A stretch of 64,000 nt of DNA from Lytechinus variegatus. Its lineage: Eukaryota > Echinodermata > Echinoidea > Temnopleuroida > Toxopneustidae. Shown here one piece after another: positions 43,721-55,397 of this stretch. The translations under genes were made by a program, and so were the position numbers. Position 1 is the stretch's first letter; each line of letters begins with the position of its first letter. The notes under the pieces were generated by a model that had not been told where the DNA came from, searched no databases, and saw nothing but the letters and a program-made list of their open reading frames with translations. The DNA is taken from NCBI RefSeq assembly GCF_018143015.1, contig NC_054754.1, positions 26,004,330-26,068,329 on the forward strand, given 5' to 3'.

Positions 43721-45720
43721 AACCATACTCCCAGAAGATTCCTATCCAGACTTCAAGAAACACTCGTTGATTTGCTCCAGATTTCTTCTGTAAAGTTATT
43801 CTCAATAGATATACTAGATAATGTAAAAAGTTAGAAATAATTATTGCCCGCGGGAATAGGAATATCACAGAAACTTTCACAAATAATGAATAAATATGAG
43901 GACTCATACAGGGGTGATCCCGGTAGTCCCCCCCCCCTTGATCATTTTTTGGGGGTCACACCCCCTCGAATTTTAAAGTTTATAATAAACATTAAATATC
44001 TTTTTTCTCTTCACAGAATGCCCCATTTGCACCCAATATTCAAATGCCAGGCTTCTATTTTGATGGGAAAAATGAGAAATGTATATTAAGTGAATGTAAT
44101 TCAGCTACAGTTTTCTATACTGGTAATTTAAAATGGATTGAGTGGTGATCTGAACTCCCCCTCCCCTATCATGACAGCCAATGATGATCGCATACGGCTA
44201 GTTTAACAAGTCGCAGAAGTTGCGTTATAAATCTTAAGTTATTATCGTTTGTGAGATATGGCCTTATTGTTGTAATTTTCCAGATGACTCTAACTAAAAT
44301 AATACAGACCATGAAATATAGACGTGTAAATAAAATGCCCGAATGTCAAGTTATAGTGTGTAAATGAGTAGTAGGCCTAGACAATTTTGAATACTTATCT
44401 ATTTTAAATTCATAAAATGATGTAAATAATAATACAATCAAATGGGTTTTTTAATGTTTTTTTACTATTGTTTCTACTAAGTGTATTTTCATTCGTGTAA
44501 TAAATTGTAAGACCTTTTGGTTACATAAAATCTGAGCAAATTGAATTTGTTTCAATTAAGGGACTGCATGAGTACAACATAGGACATGGTGAGTTTGTGT
44601 ATGGAGAAAGAGTGGGAATCTAGATATCGGGTTTTTACTCATTTAAAAAAAAGGGAGGGGCTTCGAATAGGAAGAATGGCGAGTCACAGAGAGAGAAAAA
44701 GAAAGAGAGAAAAGGAGAGAATAAGAGAAGACAGGAAGGAGAGAGCTAGGGGAAGATAATGAAAGAAAGGGGAAGAGATAAAGAGGGAGATGGGGGAGAT
44801 CTAGAGGCATCCGGATCCATTTTCCAAAGTCAGTTCAGTCAAGCCCGATGATCAAGCCATGCGATATTGACATAAAAAGTCGTATATATTACCCCCAACG
44901 TTTGGTTAATAAGCTGCACGGGCCTATTCACAACTGGCAGGCGAAAGATATTCATTCGAGCCAACCTCAATTTTTTAATTTTACATTGCTGATTGACAAA
45001 AATGTATGAATATGACTGACAATCTAACACTGATTCTAGGGAGGGTACCTACTGAACTTACTTTTTTAAATTGGAAAGATATTTCACCACTATGGAACTA
45101 TATTTTTACTGGCAGAAGAATTAGGGTCATTTTACTCTCTCAAGTGATGAATTTAGTCCCGTCAGGTGTAGTCTTCGTAAATGCTGATTTATTTTTAAAA
45201 TGAGCCGGTCGAGGTACCCTTTTCTGGTCAGATGTGGAATGTCAGACATTTATCCTATCCACTGGTAGTAAACATTCAACCCTCGAATTTCCTCTTTATT
45301 TTCATGAATTCTTTTGAAGTGCCACTTTAACACACGAGTCTATGGGAATGAATTAAATAGGCCTGTGAGCCCTAATAGGGCATTGGAAAGAGAGAAGAAA
45401 AAAAAGATGTTTTCTACGAAAGCTTTAAAAAACCATTGACTTGAAGAAAATGGCGAGATCTGTTATCAAGTGGATGGATGAAAAGTTGATAATCTTGGCG
45501 ATCGCGAGATAAAAAATGGGGGGGGGGGGTGGTGCATGTGGCAGGTAGCAGGGGACTACTGCCCTCCCCTTAATTAGAGGAGAAAAAATAAAGGGAGAGA
45601 GGGAGGGTGGTCAGATCGGACATGTGGGATGAAATTGTTGATGAAATATGCCCACGATTATGTAACTACACGGGGTAACTAAATGACACCCCTAAAATTC
45701 AATGGAAAAAAAATAGGACA
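43721..45720. other. 3' flank of MIF-like B and intergenic DNA
   Basis: Contains a C-rich segment at 43910-43975 that resembles element ends, and a GA-rich tract at 44650-44810. No exon seen. Confidence 0.4.
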
Positions 45721-45721
45721 T

Positions 45722-46240
45722 AACCAACATCGCCTTCAGTTTAGGTCACGTTGCCCACATCCCCCCCACAAGACCTTTGGTGGGGCAGTGTCTGTCTGCA
45801 CCCCCACCCTTACCCCTCACCAACATTAGTCTACAAATGTAGACCCATATCTGCAGTGTGTACCACAGCTGATTGAAGGAGTCTGCATAGCAGACAAGGT
45901 CGCTTCGCTCGCCCTTTCAGGCTGCATGGTTCGATTCGCAAACCAGGAGCAGACCCCAACTCACGAGCCATTCAGAGTCAGCATAGCAGACTACACCAAC
46001 ATCACCTTCAGGTCATATTGCCCCACCCCCACAATCAAAATCTAGTAACACACCTGAGGTGGGGCAGTGTCTGTCTGCTGCAACCCCCCCCCCCTCCTTC
46101 CCCTGTCACCAACATCACCTTTAGGTCATATTGCCCCATGTACCCCCCACAATCAAAATCTTGCGGTGTCTTAAATTGCACCACCCCTTTTACACCTGAG
46201 GTGGGGGCAGCGATTCTCTGCCCCCATCCCTCCCCTCCTC
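45722..46240. repeat. C-rich tandem repeats, about three units
   Basis: The phrase CACCAACATCACCTTCAGG, or a close form, starts units near 45725, 45987 and 46104. Each is followed by GTCATATTGCCCCA and C-rich text ending in GTGGGGCAGTGTCTG. The open frame at 46018-46518 is a by-product. Confidence 0.7.
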
Positions 46241-46919
46241 ATGACCAAAATACCACAAGGAATAGATCAACTTTTTGTTGGGTGTGTGACCATCATTGGA
46301 ATAACCATTATATGATCAGCAAGAAAGTTAATGACAATATTAAAAATACAAAACATTCCTTGGACAGTATATATCTTTTATCACTACCTTTATTCACTCT
46401 ACATATCATGTTTCTAAATACCAAATTTATATCAACATCAGCTGCAAATTTTGGGAATGCAAATATGAATCTGATTAGGAATATTTGGAATGATTGTCAT
46501 CACAAAATAATCACTTAAAATGCATACATGAATTTCACACTATTGTCAAAAATGAAATTAGATAGCTGATTCCTTTGCCTGCACACACAATATAACTTTA
46601 TCTTGGATTACAAAGCAAGGATAAATAGCAAGACATTAACTTTAATGGGGATGTTACATAAAGTTCTGGAGTGGCCTTTATCCTCTCTTACACATAAAAT
46701 TTCATAATGTTGTTTTCTTCTCTCTGTCCCTGCTTTTTATTAACACATAAAAACATACAGGTACAGTAAGCCTAGCCTTGCTAAAACAAGTGGAATGCCT
46801 CTGGCAGTCTCACCTGCATCATGTGATTCAATATAGCACCAGTGCTGACTTTGATAACAACTATAAAATAACTTTTCACAAAAAACACCATTCATATAAT
46901 GATACAATACTACGTTAAT

Positions 46920-47600
46920 TGACATTTGACCTTGATCATGTGACCTTAAACTTGTCAGTGAAACTTGATTACCCCTATATCCACATTTTATACACTATAT
47001 CTATAAACTTTCAAAATTATGATGGTAATTAAACAAATACCCCCAACATGGCCAAAGTTCATTGACCTTAAATGACCTTTGACGTTGATTGTGTGACCTG
47101 AAACTCGCACAGGATGTGATACTTGATTACTCCTATGTCCAAGTTTCATGAATCAGATCCATATACTTTCAAAGTTATGAGGGTAATTCAACAGATACTA
47201 GTATCCCCCTACATGGCCAAAGTTCATAGACCTTTGACCTCGGTCATGTGACCTGAAATTTGCACAGGATGTTCAGTGATACTTGATCACTTTATGTCCA
47301 CGTTTTATGAACTAGACCATTAATCTATCAAAGTTATGATGGTAATTCAACAAATACCCCCAATATGGCCAAAGTTCATTGACCTTAAACGACCTTTGAC
47401 ACTGATTGTGTGACCTGAAACTCGCACAGGATGTGAAACTTGATTACTCTTGGCCAAAGTTCATTGACCCTAAATGACCTTTGACCTTGGTCATGCGACG
47501 TGAAAATCAAGCAGGACGTTCAGTAATACTTGCTTAACCTTTTGTTCAAGTTTCATGAACTAGGTCCATATATTTTTAAGTTAAGATGATATTTCTAAAA
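46920..47600. repeat. Tandem array of about 150-165-bp units with TGACCTTTGAC motifs
   Basis: GGCCAAAGTTCAT occurs at about 47050, 47215, 47367 and 47452, each followed by one or two TGACCT-type half-sites, GTGACCTGAAA and a phrase ending TACTTGATTACT. The last interval is short because its middle part is lost. A single related unit is at 8690-8960. Confidence 0.85.
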
Positions 47601-47639
47601 CTTAACCTTAGGTTAAGATTTTGTGTTGACGCCGCCGCC

Positions 47640-49774
47640 GTCGTCCCCAAGTCCATCTACCATCCAAGTTTGGTTGAAACATGGAGCTATAGCTCTATGG
47701 TTAGGCCAAGCAATGCCAATATAAGTCAGTCGAATTATTTCTGATTTTTTACACAGGTCTACTGGGATATACGTTTCTTTCACTTTATCAATCTAGAAGA
47801 AGCCAGACTTATGGTGTGATAGTAAAAATAACGAACAATTTATATTAATTTATATATGTATTCAAGCTGTATACCTGTAACTTTAGGCTGTATAACTGCA
47901 CTAGCCGATCTGCTTTTGTTAGTCTGGGTCTGGCCTCGTTTAAGACTATCCGAGTTAATTTCTTTGAAATAATTCACGAGCTTTCATTGTGGAGTGAGAA
48001 AATCCCCAAATCCGAATCCAAATAATTTTTTGCTGAGGTTGACTTTGAAATCACAAATGATCATTAAAAGTGTTACAATTATACTATTGAGATAATTCAT
48101 TATCTTAAACGATAACAGTGCATTAATCATTATTACCATTTTTTCTTTTGTATCAAGACTTTTTTTCAAGAATTTTAGTTTTACAGGTGTGACAGTGGGC
48201 GTGGCAAGTATCGGCAAATAAGTAAACAAAGAAATGCATTCCCAGTTCACAAACATGGAAATTTTCTCCCTAATGTTATGAGGAACATGTTGAGGGGGGG
48301 GGGGGGAAAGACGATTATCTCTATATACAACGCTGCATTCTCATGTTCCATTCTCTAGCTGCTTCATCATTGTAACCTGGGTTTGATAATTTGTAAAAAA
48401 AAATGTTAATTTTATTTCAGTTGTAATCCTTTTGAAATCAATTAACTTGAAACTTGTAGTATAGGTCTATGATGTTATATGCTCAATGATCTTTACAAAC
48501 AGGCAGGATATGGATATATCGGCTTCTTGAAACACAATAGGCTGTTAATTGGACAGACCTTATAGACCCGGCCAATTGTTGATTAAAGTTACAATCAAGG
48601 TCTGTGTCTGGATACCTATACTGTATAGTGGTCTTTATGATGAGCCTATCTCCATTCAAATACTCCCTCTCCATTAGAGTACCCCCCCTCCCGACAGAAA
48701 AATCTGGGTTTTTCTTAAAGGTTTATGCCGCTAAGCCAGACAAAGTCTCAGTGCAACATATCCAGAGTTTTCAGTCTAGCACTCCCCCCCCCCCTCCATC
48801 TATATATCTTCCTCCCCTAGCCCCACCCCTCACACTTTTATCCAAAGATGTTTGTAGGACTATGCCTGTTCATCGGTCCATGGGAATACACTATATTCTC
48901 CACACTATCAGTTTCAATTAGTTACATGTGGCAAGATATAAAATCCATTACTCAAAGTCGTACACAAAAGCAATATCCTTCCAGTGATTATTAAGCCGAT
49001 TCTTAAAGGAATTTAAAAAAGGTGCTGAAACCACATTTTTTGGTAGACTAATTCCAAGAACTAATAACTCAATTTAAAAAGAAGAACATACCCCCCTCTC
49101 ACACAAACACACACACTTTCAGTGGCTTATATGGGAAAGTAAATAGTAAATTGAAAAAAAAATCCAGGGCTGTATCTGCTTGTCCATACTGACTGCCTTC
49201 ATAGGGTGCACTATTCCAAGATACAGTGCCCCCCCCCTTCCCTCCTCTTTTTTCATTCCCATCTCCTACCATAAACCTCTCGTGTACTTAGTTTTCAGCG
49301 GGGTCGAGTTAGCCAGCACCAATGCATTTATGCCCTGGGCCGAGAGTTTCACTACAAAATCACTTGTTCTGTCACAATTATGAATTAATCTTTACTGAGT
49401 AAGCTTACAGATGAAATAAAGTTTTAAGAAAAATCACTATCAGTATCTTCAGAATTTATGATAAGAATTAAAGGGGTGAAATCAAATTGAAAATTCATTG
49501 CTTGATTCCATTGATAAAGCTTACAGAGCAAACATAACTGATGGATCATGCAAATTCCATGTTAGACATATCCATTAACTTTATATTCACTGACTTTCCA
49601 AAGCAGGATATTGTTAGTTTTGTACATTCATTGATCTCTGCACAATGCTTTCAGGGCCCCAAAAATCCAATGTACTTTAAACATTTATCTTGAATATCAA
49701 AGTGTTTTTCCATCATTTAGAGAAGATTCCAAGATTGCCTGAATGTCCGCATCTAGAAGTAATTTGAATTTCCC
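47640..49774. other. Intergenic DNA, no gene seen
   Basis: Mostly A/T-rich unique-looking sequence with G and C runs (48297 and 48785). Short open frames only. If the unknown minus-strand gene has further exons, they would lie here, but I found none I can support. Confidence 0.4.
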
Positions 49775-52700
49775 TTACTTGCAAGGAACTCTCTGACCAA
49801 CATGGACGCTAAATATAAATGCCTTTTGTTTGAGCACTCGCTCGGCAAAGGCTTCGAATGGAACATTGTTACGATACTGCAACAAATAACAGAAGATTTT
49901 TAAATATAAAGTTTGAATTTTCCTTTTTTTTATTACAGGAAATAATTATACATAAATAAAACAAATAATGATCTTACATAAATCTCTTGAAGTGTCCGAT
50001 GTAAAATCCCGAAGTGATGATGCTATATCCAAGTAATAATCCAAATGATAAAAATCCCAGTTGACTGGCGAAAATTCACAATGATGGCGATGATGAAACT
50101 GATGTTGAAGTCCGATGAATAATAAGAGTCACTGCAACGAGTTGAAATGTCCGTGAAGACGATGTTGATGATGATTAACAGTCAATTTCAGCAATCCATG
50201 GGTTGAAGCGTGTTCATTGAACAGGTTGATGATGTTGATGATCTCGATGAGAACTGATAATTTCTCAAAATAACTGCAAACAGTTCATTGATGCATAAAC
50301 TACTCTGATCTGATCTGGTGAAGTGATCTCATATGATGTGATGTGATCTCCTGCTCTCATATGATGTGATGGTGTGATCTAATATGATGTGATGATGATC
50401 TTGAAAAATCTGCAGCTTTATATACTAAGTTTCAACTAATCTAGAAGCTTCTAAAAAAATGTCACCACCATAGAAGGTTCTAACACCTTCTTCCAAAAGA
50501 ACATTCTCCTATAATGGAGCAGTCAAAAATCCAGAACACTCTTGAATGACCTCATTGAAATCAACAGTGTGTCAATAACATAGCTAAGCCTATTGTTCCT
50601 AATCTCTATTCAGAAATAACAATACAACTCCTTGGCCTTTTAAATAGGCAAGGCCTGCATAATAAAAAGACATTCTTGAATGTTCTTTACAATTCTTGGC
50701 TATCCTTAAAGGGAAATAACTAATAGATGAATGTAATTGCTTTTAAATTCTTCTACAATTATTCTTATATATAACAACATTGATTGTAATGATACTATTG
50801 TCACTTATACCGAATAATAAAAACAAAGACACAGGAGAGATAATCATTTCATTTGATGAATTTAATAGATTTATTTTCACAATTGGTAAAAAAATAAAAC
50901 AAAATCTATCAAACATCAGGTACAATTTTCAAATGAGTTTACATGTATCTTTACAGAATACCATGGAGTCTTGTTCTGGCAATGTATAATTCATCATCGA
51001 GTCCTCTATCACAAAATAGTACTTCATTTGTTTAATCATCGAATGATTAAATCTAACTTTTTAAATGGCTAAACATTCAAAGTAGAGAGTTGTGATCGGT
51101 AACAAATAACTGCTCTGCAATACTGTATTAACAATTATTATGTCTCACAAAAGTGAAACTGAATTTCAAAGGACAAGTCCACCCCAACAAAAAGTTAATT
51201 CGAATAAAAGGAAAAAAAATCCAACAAACATGACACTGAAAATTTCATCAAAATCGGATGTAAAATAAGAAAGTTATGACATTTCAAAGTTGTGCTTGAT
51301 TTCACAAAAAAGTTATATTCAAATTCTTGTCGATATGCAAATGAGGAGACTGATGACATCACTAACTCACTATTTCTTTTGTATTTTATTATATGAAATA
51401 TGAAATATTTCAATTTTCTCCGTTGTCGTGTGAAACAACGATTAATTCCTCCCTAAACATGTGCAATTACATGTAGCATTGTTTAATACTATATGGTTCA
51501 ATCAAGTTGGTCTTTATTGTCAAATCTGTAAAAAATGAAATATCGTATAATTCAAACTATAAAAAACCAAAAAAATAGTGAGTGACATCATCGACTGTCT
51601 CATTTGCATGTCACTGAGCTGTGCATATTACTATTTTGTGAAAAATAAACGAAACTTTAAAATGTTATAACTTTATTATTTTACATCCGATTTTGATGAA
51701 ATTTTCAGCATAATGCTTGTTTGATTTTCTCTATTTATTCAAATCAACATTTTTCTGGGGTGGACTTGTCCTTTAAGAAAAAAATAAACATGTTATTGAC
51801 CATTGAATCAGAATCATGAAATAGTCAATTCATGAAGATTAATCTATAGAAATAAGCCATTTTTAATTAAGTCATTCATTTAACAACCTATTGCATTTAT
51901 ACATTACAAACTGCTGCATCTTTGTAGTCTTGTCACAACAATTAACAAAATGATCTTTACCTGATGTAGCAACAGGCAATCATTATACACATGATCATTT
52001 TTCATGCTTCTGAAAGACTTTAATTCAACTTCATGGAAGGTGACACAAATTTTAGAATATTTTCAATACCTTCATAGAATGTGAAAACTTTTGAATGATT
52101 TTGTGATAACATAAACCTTACAGTTGATACCTGATATCGCCTTTGCAATCTATGGATTTGATCTTGGCTGAGGATAAGATCTTGCATTTAAAAAAGAACA
52201 AAACAAAGAACTTTTAGTTCTACATCTATGACAGGATACATGATAATAAATTGTTCATATTACAAACAAAAAACAAACTAGTTGAAATATTCCTCTTTTA
52301 TTTGATACTGTTCGGAATCAGTAATGAATTCATTATTAGAGAGTTTCCAAACTCTTCCTGGTCATCTATGCATAAACTATTCATATTATACAAAGACTGT
52401 AATCAATTGGCTATATTGAGTATAACTGGGAACCACAGTTTTCTTTTTTGTGGGGCACACTGTATGTAGCTAAAGAACCTTTGTGACAATACACATTATT
52501 TCTTGAGTTTGATGTTTCTTCATACAATAAAGGACATTTAGTGAATATAAAAAAACGCCTTGCCTGATCTGGCTCCACATTCATATTTGGTTTATCAAAT
52601 TTTTGTTTCTATTTTACAATTCATGCTGTATGTATATGAACATGCATTTATAAGCAATAGGTAACAAATTTAAAAAGTTGAATAAGACAAAAACAACGCC

Positions 52701-54443
52701 AAAAGAAGTCATGGACATGTTGTGTCCGTGTACATGTATTGTACAATATACTCAAATAATGATCAAATAATAAACAATTTAGAAACAAATTTCTGTCTCA
52801 CAACGAAAACAGAGAGATGAGTCGTGTGATGAATTTACGTCATAAACAGTAGGTGTTGGAAAGAGTTGAACCTGAAAACACAACAATAGCACATGTTTTG
52901 TTACAGATTGAAAACATGTCATATCAAATATTACTGGCCATAAATGAAAAACTTAATCATATATCATTTACATTCATACTCACACACAAATTCATATCTT
53001 TGAAAATTACGAGTAAGAGAAACGAACATTGAGTCACTATTCGCTGAACTACAAAAAAAAAAATCAGTATTCAAATACCAATTAATATTTTTATCAGAGG
53101 TACTAAAGGCAAGATTGGTCTTGCATTCAAGATAACATGATTTCTTGGTCGTATGCAAGTAACTTGAATAATGAAATATATGCTGTATTGCCAATTAAAA
53201 TTTGAAAATCATGATTAGGGATTTTATAACATCAGAGTCTACATGATTTATCATATTTTGTTTATATGTGTTTTGAAATTCAACATTACATGACATAGAA
53301 ATTATGAAATATCATAAGACAAAAATGACTGTCATAAAAAATCTATCGGAATGTAGTATGTCCATGATTGACAATAACTCTTTTCAAAAATTTAAAAAAA
53401 TGATTAAAAAGCACACAACCACACATTTCAATGTGTTTTTCATATGCATTACAAGGGAATCGCTATAGTAAAATGAAAGGTATAAAAGTATTTTTCAACA
53501 AATCTTTGATTATACTTGAAAATCCATTTAGATGTTCTTTTGTGCTTCAAAAATAAATGTATATTGATAACATTATCAAATCATCAATAACATTGCGTAT
53601 GAAACCATCTCTCTTCACAAACATGTATGTTCATATGAATGAGTACTGTATAAATGGAACAATTTTATGTATACTAGCTACATACCCAACCAGTACAATA
53701 CTTATCAAATTTGATCACAACATACTGATACATGTCAATATTACCACAAAATCGGACGGGTTAAACGTCAAAACATTGGCAGGATCATTCCCCTGAGCAT
53801 GCTTAGTCAAAATTGTCAAATTGCCATACAACACAAAGGCTGGATGACCTGTGGAAGAACCAGGCAGCGTTGCAACTGTATTTTTGCGACAAGTTCTCAA
53901 ATCTGACAACTTTTCTTGATTTTGATTGGCTGAGAAGCAGTAATCCTATGGTAACTGTTGGATAAAATGGGACTTGTTGAACGTTTTATCTGACAATTCC
54001 TGTTTTTATCCATAGCCATCGGGACTGTGCTTCTAAGCCAACTTAAATCAAGGAAACTTGTCTAATCAGAAAACTTGATTGAAGGACAACTTTTGATGAA
54101 GCGCTCCCCTTGGAGACCATCATGTGCCAAATTAAAGTCTAGTTTAAAGCCATGTTCTAAGTAACTCATATTGTTCAAAGTATGGAAAGCCAAAAGTGTC
54201 AATGTTATTTTACAATGTTTCTTTTGTTGATTGTGTCCTTTCCCCATCCTTTAAAGGTGAAGGAATGTTTTGAGATATTATTGAAAGACAATTATGAATG
54301 AATTGAAAGATTAATGTCACACTTGGCCATCCATAGTCAAACCATAATTTTAGACCAGAACCTAAGTTTAACCTGAGTACAGAATATAAAATTGTATTTT
54401 TCATTTAGATTGTACTCTTACCGGTGAGGTACATGGGATCCAT
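49775..54443 (-). CDS. Unrecognised small gene, spliced model of about 86 aa
   Basis: I do not recognise the product. The model joins minus-strand segments with GT-AG borders and agreeing phases: 54443-54422 (start MDPMYLT, Gly codon split), 53848-53745 (begins GHPAFVLYGNLTILTKHAQ), optionally 52871-52839 (VQLFPTPTVYD), and 49876-49778 followed by TAA (YRNNVPFEAF...VGQRVPCK). The third segment is a multiple of three, so it can be included or skipped without changing frame. The TAA of the last segment overlaps a possible donor (AA before GTAAGG), so the gene could continue. The product has no signal peptide, no membrane segment and no motif I know. It starts about 950 bp beyond the end of the amine oxidase on the same strand. 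The second and last segments look coding in composition; the rest is less sure. Confidence 0.42.
50416..50507 (-). promoter_or_regulatory. TATA-box segment with three AGAANNTTCT palindromes
   Basis: On the minus strand TATATAAAG (50424-50416) is preceded by AGAAGCTTCT (50452-50443), AGAACCTTCT (50481-50472) and AGAATGTTCT (50507-50498). AGAANNTTCT is the core of heat-shock-factor sites. What it drives is unclear: a possible donor (AT before GTAAGA, about 49975) could join it to the exon at 49876, or the whole segment could be part of an old LTR-like repeat whose borders I cannot fix. Confidence 0.45.
51167..51775. mobile_element. Inverted-repeat DNA element with GGACAAGTCCACCCC ends, 609 bp
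   Basis: Ends AAAGGACAAGTCCACCCC and GGGGTGGACTTGTCCTTT are perfect inverted repeats. The arms carry AAAATCGGATGTAAAATAAG and its complement. No coding frame. It lies in the last intron of the unknown gene model. Confidence 0.88.
53863..54110. mobile_element. Diverged MITE, GGGGCGTTTCAT family, with extra internal sequence
   Basis: Shares TTGATTTTGATTGGCTGAGA and GGATAAAATGGGACTTGT with 33101-33259, with a worn left end (GGCAGCGTTGCAAC) and right end GATGAAGCGCTCCCC. Its left border is only about 15 bp from the acceptor of the exon at 53848. Confidence 0.7.
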
Positions 54444-55128
54444 TTGTAATTCTGTCCTGTATTCTTGCAAAATGCAAAAAATCCCAATGGAAAGGTGTAT
54501 TACTAGCAATGAAAACAACCGCTGCGCACACTTAACATGCAAATACCAGTTAGCAAACCATCATTTCTGAATGCATTGACATTGCACATGAAAGAGTGAA
54601 GCAACAGTTTGCCGATCGCGCATCTTGAAATTGTGGTCAGTGTTGTGTTCCCTTTGGCATTTTTGTGCAGGGAAAATCTAAACCGCTCAAACCGGAATTA
54701 CAAGCCTGTAGAGCTTCAATTGCAATATTTTCCCTGATTCTTGGTTCTGTGTAAAAAATAAAAATATCAAGGACAAGCAACTGTCTTGGTCTTTCTAACT
54801 AACATGTTTATCTAGCAATGAAAATCTTAAAGGCTGGGGACAAATCGTGGAAATTATAGTAAACTTTGAAAGATGATTTTTCTCTAAAACAAGTATTGAC
54901 AGTTCGAATGGCCACTGACGATTGGATTACCATGTCACTGGCATATGATAGTCATGTCATTATCATGTGATTACCACATTACTATCAAGTGAACATCATG
55001 TCACCATCATGTGATTTCCAGTTGTAACTGTCATGTGATAACCCTGGCACTGTTATGCAATTACCAAGTCAGTACCATGTAATTAGCATGTCACTATCAT
55101 TACGATCTCCATCCCTAGAATGGTTTTG

Positions 55129-55380
55129 TATGGAAGCTTAAAAGTGCCACCCAGATGTTCAGATAATCATCAGATGATAAGATCTTTGATCTCATCATGT
55201 CTACATCCCATGGGAGAGATGTAGACATTACAAGATCTTAGATCTTGACATCTCATCATCTCTCCCACAAGATGTAGACATGACGAGATCTTAGATTTTG
55301 TCATCTGATCATCTCTCACACGGAAGGCAGACAATACGAGATGATTATATGAACATCTGGGTGGCACTTTTAAGCTTCCA
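55129..55380. mobile_element. Palindromic MITE in the 3' UTR of the amine oxidase gene, 252 bp
   Basis: Flanked by the 8-bp direct repeat TGGTTTTG (55121-55128 and 55381-55388). Ends TGGAAGCTTAAAAGTGCCAC and GTGGCACTTTTAAGCTTCCA are exact inverted repeats. The middle holds several copies of GATCTTAGATCTTG- and GATGTAGACAT-type sequence, themselves inverted. The 8-bp duplication suggests the hAT group. It begins 9 bases after the amine oxidase stop codon. Confidence 0.88.
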
Positions 55381-55397
55381 TGGTTTTGGAATGCAGG

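Noticed and set aside
46018-46518. 166-residue plus-strand open frame
   Set aside because: Its first half translates the C-rich tandem repeat and the rest has no family resemblance or splice sites.
49900-50580. Complete solo LTR on the minus strand
   Set aside because: The layout (TATA box, long leader-like segment) is suggestive, but I could not find matching TG/CA borders with a target duplication, so I list only the promoter-like part.
52760-52871. Terminal exon of the unknown gene ending in LCFRCETEICF
   Set aside because: A stop-containing reading is possible here, but a donor (GAC before GTAAAT) 33 bases in allows an in-frame join to the better-looking exon at 49876; kept only as an alternative.
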